Shown: positions 54,943-63,910 of the stretch, piece by piece
Layout of the letters: every line of letters begins with the position of its first letter
Position numbering within the stretch: position 1 is the first letter of the stretch
Assembly (NCBI GenBank): GCA_029167225.1
Contig: JARFNK010000027.1
Coordinates: 16,519 to 80,518 of the forward strand
Length of the DNA: 64,000 nt
Direction: 5' to 3'
DNA from: Sphingobium arseniciresistens
GTDB lineage: Bacteria > Pseudomonadota > Alphaproteobacteria > Sphingomonadales > Sphingomonadaceae
Notes under the pieces: generated by a model
The model's database searches: none
Seen by the model: only the letters and a program-made list of their open reading frames with translations
What the model was told of the DNA's origin: nothing
Made by a program: the position numbers and the translations under genes

Positions 54943-55680
54943 ATGCTGGCACCCGCGCCCGATGCGGGGCGGGTCGCCTTTCTGAAGGATCATCCCTTCG
55001 CCCATCGCGGCCTGCATGGCGGCGAGACCATAGAGAACAGCCTTTCCGCCTTCGATCAGGCGATTGCGGCCGGTTACGGCATGGAATGCGACGTGCAGGC
55101 GAGCCTCGACGGCATTCCCTTCGTCTTCCATGACGCGACGCTCGATCGGTTGACGGGCGAGAAGGGGCTTCTTGCTGCTCGCCCGGCCAGCCTGCTCGAT
55201 GCGGTCGTCCTGAGCGGCTGTGGCGAGCGTCTCCCCAGGCTGGAAGCGTTGCTGGCGCGCATCGCTGGACGCGGCGCGCTGCTGGTCGAGGTGAAGGCCT
55301 CTAGGCGGCAGGTGGCCGGGCTTTGCCGCAGCGTCCATGGCGCGCTTGCGGGCTATGTCGGCCCTGTGGCCGTCATGTCGTTCAACCCCATGGTCGGCGC
55401 CTGGTTCGGGCGGAATGCCCCGGATATCGTGCGTGGGCTGGTGGTGACGGAGCAGGGCAAGGGGAAAGTGCGCGGTGCGATTGAGCGGACCCTTGCGCTC
55501 TGGCGCGCGAAACCCGATTTCCTTGCCTATGATATTCGTGATCTGCCCGCCCCTTTTGCCGCCCGTGCCCGCCGCCGGGGGCTGCCCGTGCTGACGTGGA
55601 CGGTGCGGGACGCCGGGCAAGAGGCCGTCGCCATGGCCCATGCCGACCAGATCATCTTCGAGCATCCGACCCGTGGCTGA
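54943..55680 (+). CDS. Glycerophosphodiester phosphodiesterase
   Basis: 245 residues from ATG 54943. A TTG at 54919 in the same frame would overlap ridA. The family signature is FAHRGLHGGETIENSLSAFDQAIAAGYGMECDVQASLDGIPFVFHDATLDRLTG, with the HR, E-N and E-D-V residues of the metal site. No signal peptide is seen, so it is cytoplasmic. It hydrolyses phospholipid head-group diesters to sn-glycerol-3-phosphate and an alcohol. Confidence 0.9.
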   Translation: MLAPAPDAGRVAFLKDHPFAHRGLHGGETIENSLSAFDQAIAAGYGMECDVQASLDGIPFVFHDATLDRLTGEKGLLAARPASLLDAVVLSGCGERLPRLEALLARIAGRGALLVEVKASRRQVAGLCRSVHGALAGYVGPVAVMSFNPMVGAWFGRNAPDIVRGLVVTEQGKGKVRGAIERTLALWRAKPDFLAYDIRDLPAPFAARARRRGLPVLTWTVRDAGQEAVAMAHADQIIFEHPTRG

Positions 55681-56833
55681 GCGGGATCGCGAACCGCTGG
55701 TGGCGCGGACCGTGCCGGGCGTGGCGGAAGTGGCGGCGACGGACTGGAACGCCTGCGCGGGGAATGCAAATCCCTTCGTTTCTCATGAATTTCTGAGCGC
55801 GCTGGAGGAGTCGGGCAGCGTTGGGCCGGGTACGGGCTGGCAACCTTTGCCGATCCTGATCGACGGGCGTGATGGCCGCCCTGCCGCGGTGCTGCCCGCC
55901 TATGGCAAGAGCCACAGCCAGGGCGAATATGTATTCGACCATGGCTGGGCCGACGCATGGCAGCGCGCGGGCGGCAGCTATTATCCCAAGATCCAGGTCG
56001 CCTCGCCCTTTTCGCCGGTGCCGGGGCCGCGCCTGCTGCTGCGCGATCCCGCGCTGGGGCCGGCGTTGATCGCGGCGGTCGAGGCGCTGGTCGACAATAA
56101 CGGGCTGTCCTCGGCCCATGTGACCTTTGTCGAGGAGGCGCAGCTCGCGCTGTTTCGCGATGCCGGCTGGCTGATCCGGGAGGGGAGCCAGTTCCACTGG
56201 TCCAATCGCGGCTATGCGAGCTTCGAGGATTTCCTCGCCGAACTTTCCAGCCGCCGCCGCAAGGACGTGCGCAAGGAGCGCGCGCGGGCGGTGGAAGGGC
56301 TGGAGATCGTCCACCTGACCGGCGATGCCATCATGCCGGCCCATTGGGACGCCTTCTGGGCCTTCTATCAGGATACTGGCGCGCGCAAATGGGGGCAGCC
56401 CTACCTGACCCGCGCCTTCTTCACCCTGCTGGGCGAGCGGATGGCGGACAAGGTCATGCTGATCCTTGCCCTTGATCGCGGCGAGCCCGTGGCCGGTGCC
56501 CTCAACCTGATCGGCGCCGACACGCTTTACGGGCGCTACTGGGGCTGCTCGCGCGACATCCCCTTCCTGCATTTCGAACTCTGCTACTATCAGGCGATCG
56601 ACGTCGCGATCGCGCTTGGCCTCCAGCGGGTGGAGGCGGGGGCACAGGGCGAGCACAAGCTCGCGCGCGGATATGTGCCCATGCCGACATGGTCGGCGCA
56701 TTACATCCCCGATACGGGGTTCAGGCATGCGATCGCGGATTTTCTAGAACGCGAGCGCGAAGCCGTTTCTCAGGAGCGCGAATATCTTTCCGCGCATGTG
56801 CCCTTCAAGCAGGGCGGGCCGGAGCAGGCCTGA
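55673..56833 (+). CDS. GNAT-like protein of the COG3146/DUF482 family
   Basis: 386 residues from GTG 55673, overlapping the GDPD stop by 8 bases; ATG 55640 is possible but lies deep in the previous gene. The order VFDHGWADAWQRAGGSYYPKIQVASPFSPVPGPRLL, FLAELSSRRRKDVRKERARA and GRYWGCSRDIPFLHFELCYYQAIDVAI matches the peptidogalycan-recognition/acetyltransferase-like DUF482 family. The YWGC...HFELCYYQ segment probably carries its active site. The reaction is not established. Confidence 0.85.
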   Translation: MAERDREPLVARTVPGVAEVAATDWNACAGNANPFVSHEFLSALEESGSVGPGTGWQPLPILIDGRDGRPAAVLPAYGKSHSQGEYVFDHGWADAWQRAGGSYYPKIQVASPFSPVPGPRLLLRDPALGPALIAAVEALVDNNGLSSAHVTFVEEAQLALFRDAGWLIREGSQFHWSNRGYASFEDFLAELSSRRRKDVRKERARAVEGLEIVHLTGDAIMPAHWDAFWAFYQDTGARKWGQPYLTRAFFTLLGERMADKVMLILALDRGEPVAGALNLIGADTLYGRYWGCSRDIPFLHFELCYYQAIDVAIALGLQRVEAGAQGEHKLARGYVPMPTWSAHYIPDTGFRHAIADFLEREREAVSQEREYLSAHVPFKQGGPEQA

Positions 56834-56848
56834 GACATTTGCGATAGC

Positions 56849-57145
56849 TCAGGCAGCGCGGCGACCGGTGGCGACGATCCATGCGCGGGCCAGCTTCTGG
56901 GCCTCCACGATCTCGCGAGCGGTCATTTCATCGGCAATCTCGGCCCGCATCGACTGGCCGGCCTCGCTGCCGCCAAGCGCGGACAGGTTGAACCATTTAT
57001 GCGCCTCGATCAGGTCGATATCGACGCCGCCGGTGCCGCAGCTATAGGCGATGCCCAGATCGTAGCAGGCATCGGGTGATCCTTCCGCGGCATCCCGCAG
57101 TCGGCTTTCCATTAGAAACTGTGCGCTCTTTATGCTGTTACCCAT
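56849..57145 (-). CDS. Sel1-like repeat protein, short
   Basis: 98 residues. SPDACYDLGIAYSCGTGGVDIDLIEAHKWFNLSALGGSEAGQSMRAEIADEM is a Sel1/TPR-like helical repeat, enough for about one and a half repeats. No signal peptide. It is likely a small scaffold or regulatory protein; partner unknown. It lies under a GANTC-dense upstream region. Confidence 0.82.
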   Translation of the reverse strand: MGNSIKSAQFLMESRLRDAAEGSPDACYDLGIAYSCGTGGVDIDLIEAHKWFNLSALGGSEAGQSMRAEIADEMTAREIVEAQKLARAWIVATGRRAA

Positions 57146-57238
57146 GACTCTCTAATCCCCTGGCACGAACACCTCTGCGTGACTGTTGAGCCTCAACTTC
57201 GCCCAGCGGGGATAAAAAATGGTTAACAGTGCAGACGT

Positions 57239-57304
57239 GATTCTGCGGATTCGTCAGTGTTTTCGGGTGGATTCGGAGTTAACCGGCAGGAATTGCGACG
57301 AATC
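57239..57304. promoter_or_regulatory. Cluster of four GANTC methylation sites
   Basis: GANTC, the CcrM target in alphaproteobacteria, occurs at 57239, 57248, 57270 and 57300, four in 66 bases where about one per 256 is expected by chance. GTTAAC also appears at 57222 and within 57276-57284. The region precedes the Sel1-like gene and follows the panC end. Confidence 0.45.
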
Positions 57305-57321
57305 GTTTTGCTTGGGGCCAA

Positions 57322-58173
57322 TCAGGCGGCCGGGGGATCGACCGGCAGATTGTCGATCAGGCGGGTCTTGCCCATGCGCGCGGCGGCCAGCAGACGGGCC
57401 GGGCGGTCGAGCGCTGTCATCGGCTCCAGCGTGGCGGCATCGCACAGCGTCACATAGTCGATCGGGCCGAAGCCATGGGCGGTGAGCGCGCCGATCGCGC
57501 GATCCAGCACCGCGGCCACCGGCGCGCCATGCTCCAGTTCGCGCACCGCTTCGCCCAGCGCCCGTGGCAGGGCGAGCGCGGCCCTCCGCTCCTCGTCGGT
57601 CAGATAGGTGTTGCGTGAGGAGAGGGCGAGGCCGTCCGTCGCGCGCTGTGTCGGCAGGCCGACGATGTCGATGGGAAAGTCCATGTCCGCAACCATCCGG
57701 CGGATCATCGCGAGCTGCTGGTAATCCTTCTCGCCGAACAGTGCGATATCGGGCTGGACCTGGTTGAACAGCTTGGCGACGACCGTCGCGACCCCGTCGA
57801 AATGGCCGGGGCGGGCCGCGCCGTCCAGCCCCTCCGTCACGCCTGAGACGGACAGGTTGGAGGCAAAGCCGTCGGGATACATGACGCTTACCGGAGGCGC
57901 CCAAAGGATCGCCACGCCCGCCTCCGTCAGCAGCTTGGCATCGCTCGCCTCGCGCCGGGGATAGGCGGCAAGATCCTCATTCGGCCCGAACTGCTTGGGA
58001 TTGACGAAGATCGAGGCGACGACATGGCCGGCCAGCCGCCGCGCCTCCTCCACCAATGCCATATGGCCGTCATGAAGCGCCCCCATGGTCGGCACCAGGG
58101 CGACGGGACGGCCATCGGCACGCAGGGCGCCAAGGGCGGCGCGCAGGGCAGGAAGGTCACGCAGGATTTGCAC
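57322..58173 (-). CDS. panC: Pantothenate synthetase PanC
   Basis: 283 residues from GTG 58173, which gives the usual family N-terminus (MQILRDLPALR) and length. GTG 58203, which has an AAGGG site, would add ten residues. The ATP-binding PTMGALHDGHMALV, FVNPKQFGPNEDLAAYPR, RPGHFDGVATVVAKLFNQVQPDIALFGEKDYQQL and LSSRN motifs are intact. It joins pantoate and beta-alanine with ATP in coenzyme A synthesis. It is divergent from mipZ. Confidence 0.95.
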   Translation of the reverse strand: MQILRDLPALRAALGALRADGRPVALVPTMGALHDGHMALVEEARRLAGHVVASIFVNPKQFGPNEDLAAYPRREASDAKLLTEAGVAILWAPPVSVMYPDGFASNLSVSGVTEGLDGAARPGHFDGVATVVAKLFNQVQPDIALFGEKDYQQLAMIRRMVADMDFPIDIVGLPTQRATDGLALSSRNTYLTDEERRAALALPRALGEAVRELEHGAPVAAVLDRAIGALTAHGFGPIDYVTLCDAATLEPMTALDRPARLLAAARMGKTRLIDNLPVDPPAA

Positions 58174-58271
58174 GGGGAGGAAGGCTCCGATAAGGGCGTT
58201 CACGAACGGCCCTTCGTCCCTAGGCATCGGGGAGCCGGTCGGTCAAGATTCTTTGGGGGCTCAACAGGGAC

Positions 58272-59099
58272 ATGGCGCGCCAACAGCCGCACACAATCGT
58301 TTTCGCCAATGAAAAGGGCGGAACAGGCAAGTCCACGACGGCTGTGCATACGGCGGTGGCCCTGTCTGCGCTGGGCTTCGACGTGGGCCTGCTCGATCTC
58401 GATCCACGCCAGCGCACGGTCGATCGCTATATGGAAAACCGCCGCGAGACCGAGCGTCGCCGGTCGATCTCGCTGCCGATGCCCGATTGCACCGTGCTGA
58501 AGGGCGACAGCACCGCCGCGCTGGAAGAGGAAGCCGAGGCGGTCGGCGCGGGCAAGGATTTCCTGATCGTCGACACGCCCGGCCGCGACGATGCCTATGC
58601 CCGCCACATGGCGGCGCGCGCGCATACGCTGGTCACGCCGATGAACGACAGTTTCGTCGATTTCGACCTGATCGGGCAGGTGGACGCGGAAACCTTCAAG
58701 GTGCGCCGCCTGAGCTTCTATTCCGAGCTGATCTTCGAGGCGCGCAAGGAGCGGGCGAAGGCCGATGGCGTCTCGATCGACTGGGTGGTGCTGCGCAACC
58801 GCGTCCAGCATCACGACGCACGCAACAAGAAGCGCGTGGGCGACGCGCTGATGGAGCTTTCCCGTCGTGTCGGCTTCCGCGTTATCCCCGGCCTGTCCGA
58901 GCGCGTGATCTTCCGCGAACTGTTTCCATCGGGCCTTACCCTGCTCGACAAGGGGCATCTGGGCGAACTGGGCATCAGCCATGTCGCCGCCCGGCAGGAA
59001 CTGCGCGAGATGGTTGCGGGGCTCGCGCTGCCGCTGGTGAGCGAAGCGGAGGCCCGGTCGAGCGATGGCCAGTCGCCGGAGGAGCGCGGGGCGGCCTGA
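58272..59099 (+). CDS. mipZ: Division-plane positioning ATPase MipZ
   Basis: 275 residues, ParA/MinD superfamily. The deviant Walker A KGGTGKST is at 15-22, VDTPGRDD near 98 is Walker B, and LLDLDPRQRTVDRYMENR near 40-58 is typical of MipZ rather than ParA. It forms a gradient from the poles that keeps FtsZ away and so places the division site. ATG 58272 is 99 bases from panC in the opposite direction. Its stop overlaps the start of a J-domain gene. Confidence 0.94.
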   Translation: MARQQPHTIVFANEKGGTGKSTTAVHTAVALSALGFDVGLLDLDPRQRTVDRYMENRRETERRRSISLPMPDCTVLKGDSTAALEEEAEAVGAGKDFLIVDTPGRDDAYARHMAARAHTLVTPMNDSFVDFDLIGQVDAETFKVRRLSFYSELIFEARKERAKADGVSIDWVVLRNRVQHHDARNKKRVGDALMELSRRVGFRVIPGLSERVIFRELFPSGLTLLDKGHLGELGISHVAARQELREMVAGLALPLVSEAEARSSDGQSPEERGAA

Positions 59100-59545
59100 T
59101 GGGATTGCTCGCGGCGCTGCTCATCGGCCTGGCGGGCTGGCTGATCGTTACCGGCCGGCTGCAGCGGATGACTGTGCGCGATGGCGCGGCGCTGGGGCTG
59201 GCGATCGTCGGCGCGGTGCTCGCGGCCAAGGGCAAGCCGCTCACCGGGGCGGTGCCGCTGCTGATCTCGGGCGGTTTCTATCTCTGGCGGACGCGGCAGG
59301 CGAAGAGGCGTTCAAGGCGGGGTTCGGGCGCTGCCCAAAGGCGATTTGCGCAGCCTGACGACTCGGTGACGGACGCCGCGGCGCTGCTCGGCATTTCGAT
59401 TGATGCCGAACCGGATCAGATAAGAGGTGCGCATCGTCGCCTGATTGCCACTGTCCATCCCGACAAGGGGGGTACGGAGGCACTTGCGGCCAAGATTAAT
59501 GCTGCGCGCGATGTCCTGCTGCGGCATCATGGGCGACAGGATTGA
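59099..59545 (+). CDS. Membrane-anchored J-domain protein
   Basis: 148 residues overlapping the mipZ stop by one base (TGATG). Two or three hydrophobic helices (about 2-20, 30-46, 48-65) are followed by a J-domain (about 92-145) with LLGISIDAEPDQIRGAHRRLIATVHPDKGG; the HPD that stimulates DnaK is present. It resembles TIM14/DjlA-type cofactors that hold DnaK at a membrane. The fixed link with mipZ suggests co-expression, perhaps in division. Confidence 0.9.
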   Translation: MGLLAALLIGLAGWLIVTGRLQRMTVRDGAALGLAIVGAVLAAKGKPLTGAVPLLISGGFYLWRTRQAKRRSRRGSGAAQRRFAQPDDSVTDAAALLGISIDAEPDQIRGAHRRLIATVHPDKGGTEALAAKINAARDVLLRHHGRQD

Positions 59546-59612
59546 ACGACAGGCGGGGTATCGCGTTTCCCTTTCACTGCAGCTTCTCCCAATCCCAAAG
59601 ACAGGATCGTCA

Positions 59613-60995
59613 ATGACCCACAGCTTTCATCCCACATCCCTGCGTGAGTATGACATTCGTGGCATCATCGGCGAGACGCTGGGCGAGGCGGACGCCTACG
59701 CCATCGGGCGCGGCTTCGGCACGCTGATCGCGCGGGCAGGGGGATCGAAGGTGGCGGTGGGCTATGACGGCCGGATCAGCTCGCCCATTCTGGAGGCATC
59801 GCTGGTCAAGGGGCTGAACGACAGCGGCATTCATGCGGTGCGGATCGGCGAAGGCCCGACGCCCATGCTCTATTATGCCGAGGCCGTGCTGGACGTCGAC
59901 GGTGGCATAGAGATTACCGGCAGCCACAATCCGGCCAATTACAACGGCTTCAAGATGGTGTTCCAGCACCGCCCCTTCTTCGGCGCGGACATTCAGCAGC
60001 TGGGCACGATGGCACAGGCGGGCGATTGGATCGATGGCAGCGCCGACAGCGAGACCGTGGACATCATGGACCGCTATGTCGCGCGCCTGATGGAGCAGTT
60101 CGACGGCGCCGCCTATCGGATCGGCTGGGATGCGGGCAATGGCGTCGCCGGCCCCATTGTCGAGAAGCTGGTGAAGCTGATCCCGGGCGAACATTATACC
60201 CTGTTCACCGATGTCGATGGCAATTTCCCCAATCATCACCCCGATCCGACCGAGGAAAAGAACCTGGTCGACCTGAAGGCATTGGTCGCCGAAAAGAAGC
60301 TCGACTTCGGCGTTGCCTTTGACGGCGATGGCGATCGCATCGGTGCGATCGACGGCGAGGGTCGCGTGATCTGGGGCGACCAGCTCTTGTCGATCTATGC
60401 CGAGCCGGTGCTGAAGGAACTGCCGGGTTCGACCATCATCGCCGACGTGAAGGCCAGCCAGGCGCTGTATGACCGTGTGGCCGAACTGGGTGGCAAGCCG
60501 CTGATGTGGAAGACCGGCCACAGCCTCATCAAGTCGAAGATGAAGGAAACCGGAAGCCCGCTTGCCGGCGAGATGAGCGGCCATGTCTTCTTCAAGCATC
60601 AATATTATGGCTTCGACGATGCGCTCTATGCCGCCGTCCGCCTGATCCGGGCGGCGACGTCGCTGGGCAAGAGCGTCACCCAGCTGCGCGGCGAGATGCC
60701 GGCCATGGTAAACACGCCGGAGCTACGCTTCCAGGTGGACGAGAGCCGCAAGTTCGCCGTGATCGACGAAGTGCTGGCCCGCCTGAAGGCGGACGGCGCG
60801 ACCATAAACGACACCGATGGCGCGCGCGTCAACACGGCGGACGGCTGGTGGTTGCTGCGCGCCTCCAACACGCAGGACGTACTGGTCGCCCGCGCCGAAG
60901 CGAAGGACAAGGCCGGGCTCGATCGCCTGCTGGCGCAGATCGATTCGCAACTTGCGCTGTCAGGGCTGGAGCGTGGTCCGCAGGCCGGTCATTGA
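59613..60995 (+). CDS. Phosphomannomutase/phosphoglucomutase
   Basis: 460 residues. LREYDIRGIIGETL opens the fold. The catalytic serine loop is ITGSHNPANYNGFK, the metal loop AFDGDGDRIGAID, the sugar loop GEMSGHVFF, and the phosphate loop follows near RASNTQ. It interconverts mannose-6-P/1-P and glucose-6-P/1-P to supply surface polysaccharide precursors. It begins 67 bases after the J-domain gene. Confidence 0.95.
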   Translation: MTHSFHPTSLREYDIRGIIGETLGEADAYAIGRGFGTLIARAGGSKVAVGYDGRISSPILEASLVKGLNDSGIHAVRIGEGPTPMLYYAEAVLDVDGGIEITGSHNPANYNGFKMVFQHRPFFGADIQQLGTMAQAGDWIDGSADSETVDIMDRYVARLMEQFDGAAYRIGWDAGNGVAGPIVEKLVKLIPGEHYTLFTDVDGNFPNHHPDPTEEKNLVDLKALVAEKKLDFGVAFDGDGDRIGAIDGEGRVIWGDQLLSIYAEPVLKELPGSTIIADVKASQALYDRVAELGGKPLMWKTGHSLIKSKMKETGSPLAGEMSGHVFFKHQYYGFDDALYAAVRLIRAATSLGKSVTQLRGEMPAMVNTPELRFQVDESRKFAVIDEVLARLKADGATINDTDGARVNTADGWWLLRASNTQDVLVARAEAKDKAGLDRLLAQIDSQLALSGLERGPQAGH

Positions 60996-61108
60996 GGTGA
61001 TTCGCGATGCCAGCTGGCGATTCTGGCATCCGCATCCCGTTTTTTCCGGATAAATTCGCGCCGGATCCGTGATAGTTTACGCTACGGAAAGGTGACATCC
61101 GCGTGACA

Positions 61109-61125
61109 GTTGCAATTTATGCAAC
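61109..61125. promoter_or_regulatory. Inverted repeat GTTGCA-N5-TGCAAC
   Basis: Perfect 6-base arms about a 5-base AT spacer, just upstream of the predicted small-RNA body. It could be an operator for that transcript. Confidence 0.4.
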
Positions 61126-61139
61126 CATGGGTGTTTTTT

Positions 61140-61241
61140 TCGCATTTGCAGCATAGCGCTTCGCAACGCAAACAGGGGGTGCCTTTCAGGCATCCTCTCC
61201 TAAAACTTTATACGGCCGCTCTTCGGAGCGGCCTTTTTTTT
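61140..61241 (+). ncRNA. Candidate trans-acting small RNA
   Basis: There is no coding frame ending at the terminator, yet a terminator of the best kind stands alone 218 bases after the previous gene. Upstream of it are a GGGTGCC/GGCATCC hairpin (61175-61195), a single-stranded pyrimidine stretch CTCTCC and an A-rich segment, and before these a GCG-TTCG-type hairpin. Open CU-rich loops before a UUCG terminator are the usual form of alphaproteobacterial small RNAs. The 5' end is a guess; it might instead be the mutase 3'-UTR. Confidence 0.45.
61214..61241 (+). terminator. Strong UUCG-tetraloop terminator
   Basis: GGCCGCTC-TTCG-GAGCGGCC with eight T's following. Confidence 0.95.
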
Positions 61242-61429
61242 GGCTGTCTGGTCCGCGCCGGGAAGGCTTTGGCGGCCTTCCCGGCGGGTCGGTTTCAAAA
61301 CGACGATCCTGGCAAATGGCTCCACGAAATTTTCACGGTTCGTCGCATTTTCTCTGGTCGATCAAGGACATGGGCGAAGGATTGACCTGAGTGATTTCGC
61401 CCGCCTCCAAATCGCGATAGACCCCATGC

Positions 61430-63901
61430 ATGTCGCAGCGCCCGCTCTTGCCCGATCCTGCCGAAGAGGGCCGCGTGCCGCCCGACCATGAGGAAGCGCT
61501 GGCCCTGCCGATCATCCGGTGGTTCAGCGAGCGGGGCTGGGCGCCGCGCCGCCATCAACTGGCGATGCTGGCGGCGGCCCGCGCCGGCCGCCATGCATTG
61601 CTCGTCGCGCCCACAGGAGGGGGCAAGACACTGGCGGGATTCTTGCCCACTTTGGATCAATTGGTGGAGGCGCCCGGCGAAGGGCGGCTGCACAGCCTCT
61701 ATATCTCTCCGCTCAAGGCGCTGGCTGTCGATGTGCAGCGCAATCTGCTGACCCCGATCGCGGAAATGGGCCTGCCGATCCGGGTTGAGACGCGCACGGG
61801 GGACACGCCGGCCGATCGCAAGGCCCGCCAGCGCATCCGCCCGCCCCAGATCCTGCTGACAACCCCGGAATCGCTCTCGCTGCTGCTCAGCCATGAGGAC
61901 AGCCGCCTGCTCTTCGCCGACCTGCGCACCGTCATCGTCGATGAAGTCCATGCCTTTGCGACCCAGAAGCGCGGCGACCTGCTCAGCCTGTGCCTCGCCC
62001 GGCTGCAGGCGATCAATCCGGCGCTGCGCCGTGTCGCCCTGTCGGCGACGGTCGCGGATGTCGACGCCTATCGCGCCTGGCTCGCGCCCGATGGCGACAT
62101 CGACACGGTGGAGACGGTCATCGGCGATCCCGGCGCCGATCCGCAGATCGAAATCCTGATCCCGGAAGGGCGCGTGCCCTGGTCCGGTCATTCGGGCAAA
62201 TATGCCGCGGCACAGGTGATGCAGGAAATCGCCCGGCGCCGCACGACGCTGGTCTTCTGCAACACGCGCGGGCTAGCCGAGCTGATCTTCCAGGAGCTCT
62301 GGTCGGTCAATGACGAGAACCTGCCCATCGGCATCCACCATGGCAGCCTGTCTCGCGAAGCGCGGCGCAAGGTCGAATCGGCGATGGCGGCGGGCAAGCT
62401 GCGCGCCCTTGTCGCTACCGCCTCGCTCGACCTTGGCGTTGACTGGGGGGATGTCGATTGCGTGATCCAGATGGGCGCGCCCAAGGGCAGCTCGCGCCTG
62501 CTCCAGCGCATCGGCCGGGCCAATCACCGGCTGGACATGGCGAGCGAAGCGATCCTCATCCCCGGCAACCGCTTCGAATATCTCGAGGCGCGCGCGGCAC
62601 TGGACGCAGTCGAGGCGGGGGAGCGCGATGCCGATGATTTCCGGCCCGGCGGGCTCGACGTGCTGGCCCAGCATGTCATGGGGCTCGCCTGCGCTGGCCC
62701 CTTCGATGAAGCGGAGATGCTGGCCGAAGTGCAGAGCGCGCTGCCCTATTCCGCGCTGACGCCCGAAGCCTTTCATCAGGTTCTGGGCTTCATCGAGAGC
62801 GGAGGCTATGCGCTGCGTGCCTATGACCGCTTCAAGCGGCTGGTGAAGGGGCCGGACGGGCTGTGGCGCGTGACCCACCCGCGCTTCATCCAGCAACACC
62901 GGATGAACGCGGGGATCATCGTCGATCAGCCGGTCCTCGATGTGCGCTTCGCCAACGGGCGCAAGCTCGGGACGGTGGAAGAGAGTTTCGCCGCGAGCCT
63001 CTCGCCACGCGACTGTTTCTTTTTCTCGGGCATGGCGCTGGAAGTGGTGCGGATGGACACGGCCGATCTGGTGGTGCGCGCGACCACGCGCCCGGCGCGC
63101 ATCCCCAGCTGGGGCGGCACCCGCATGGCGATGTCGACCCGGCTCGCCGACCGGGTCCGCGCGTTCCTTGCCGATCCCGGCGAATGGCACCGCTTTCCCG
63201 ATGATGTGCGCGAATGGCTGGACATGCAGCAGCTGCGCTCGGCACTTCCCGGCAAAGACCAGCTGCTGGTGGAAACCTTCCCGCATGAAGGGCGGCATTA
63301 TATGGTCGCCTACAGCTTCGAGGGGTGGAACGCGCATCAGTCGCTGGGGATGCTGCTCACCCGGCGCATGGACGCGCAGGGGTTGATGCCGATGGGCTTC
63401 GTCTCCAACGATTATGCGCTGGCCGTCTATGGCCTGAAACCCATTACCGATCCGGCCAGCCTCTTCACGCCCGACATCCTCGACCATGAATTTGTCGAAT
63501 GGGTGGAGGGGTCGAGCCTGCTCAAGCGCGCCTTTCGCGATGTCGCCGTCATCAGCGGGCTGATCGAGCGGCAGCATCCCGGCAAGCGCAAGACCGGGCG
63601 ACAGGTCACATTCTCCACCGACCTCGTCTATGACGTGCTGCGCAAATATGAGCCCGACCATATGCTGCTGCGCGCGGCATGGGCGGATGCGCGGGCGCGG
63701 ATGACCGATGTCGGCCGCCTCGGCAACCTGATCGACCGCGCGGCGGGGACGATGCTGCACCGGCCGCTGGACCGGGTAAGCCCGCTGGCGGTGCCGGTGC
63801 TGATCCTCATCGGGCGGGAGATGGTGGCCCAGCATGATGTCGACGACGCGCTGCTGATGGAGGCCGAGGCACTGGTCAGCGCGGCGATGCGCGCGGATTG
63901 A
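61430..63901 (+). CDS. Lhr-type DEXH helicase (ligase-associated DNA damage response)
   Basis: 823 residues from ATG 61430. The superfamily-2 helicase core has Walker A LLVAPTGGGKTLAGF near residue 60, TTPESLS, the DEVH box (VIVDEVHAFA), SATVAD and the LATASLDLGVDWGDV...RLLQRIGRANH region of motifs V-VI. The C-terminal half has the Lhr-type winged-helix and accessory domains. Shorter than full Lhr (about 1500), it belongs to the Lhr-C-like group that travels with a DNA ligase and the PdeM nuclease. Neither partner is within the window; they would lie to the right. Confidence 0.92.
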   Translation: MSQRPLLPDPAEEGRVPPDHEEALALPIIRWFSERGWAPRRHQLAMLAAARAGRHALLVAPTGGGKTLAGFLPTLDQLVEAPGEGRLHSLYISPLKALAVDVQRNLLTPIAEMGLPIRVETRTGDTPADRKARQRIRPPQILLTTPESLSLLLSHEDSRLLFADLRTVIVDEVHAFATQKRGDLLSLCLARLQAINPALRRVALSATVADVDAYRAWLAPDGDIDTVETVIGDPGADPQIEILIPEGRVPWSGHSGKYAAAQVMQEIARRRTTLVFCNTRGLAELIFQELWSVNDENLPIGIHHGSLSREARRKVESAMAAGKLRALVATASLDLGVDWGDVDCVIQMGAPKGSSRLLQRIGRANHRLDMASEAILIPGNRFEYLEARAALDAVEAGERDADDFRPGGLDVLAQHVMGLACAGPFDEAEMLAEVQSALPYSALTPEAFHQVLGFIESGGYALRAYDRFKRLVKGPDGLWRVTHPRFIQQHRMNAGIIVDQPVLDVRFANGRKLGTVEESFAASLSPRDCFFFSGMALEVVRMDTADLVVRATTRPARIPSWGGTRMAMSTRLADRVRAFLADPGEWHRFPDDVREWLDMQQLRSALPGKDQLLVETFPHEGRHYMVAYSFEGWNAHQSLGMLLTRRMDAQGLMPMGFVSNDYALAVYGLKPITDPASLFTPDILDHEFVEWVEGSSLLKRAFRDVAVISGLIERQHPGKRKTGRQVTFSTDLVYDVLRKYEPDHMLLRAAWADARARMTDVGRLGNLIDRAAGTMLHRPLDRVSPLAVPVLILIGREMVAQHDVDDALLMEAEALVSAAMRAD

Positions 63902-63910
63902 GCGGGGCGA

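Larger units (their letters stand above)
60996..61429. other. Intergenic region containing a probable small RNA
   Basis: 434 bases without a convincing protein gene. The middle holds an inverted repeat, a possible transcript and a strong terminator, annotated separately. The part after the terminator (61242-61429) should contain the promoter of the helicase gene; I see nothing else in it. Confidence 0.6.
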
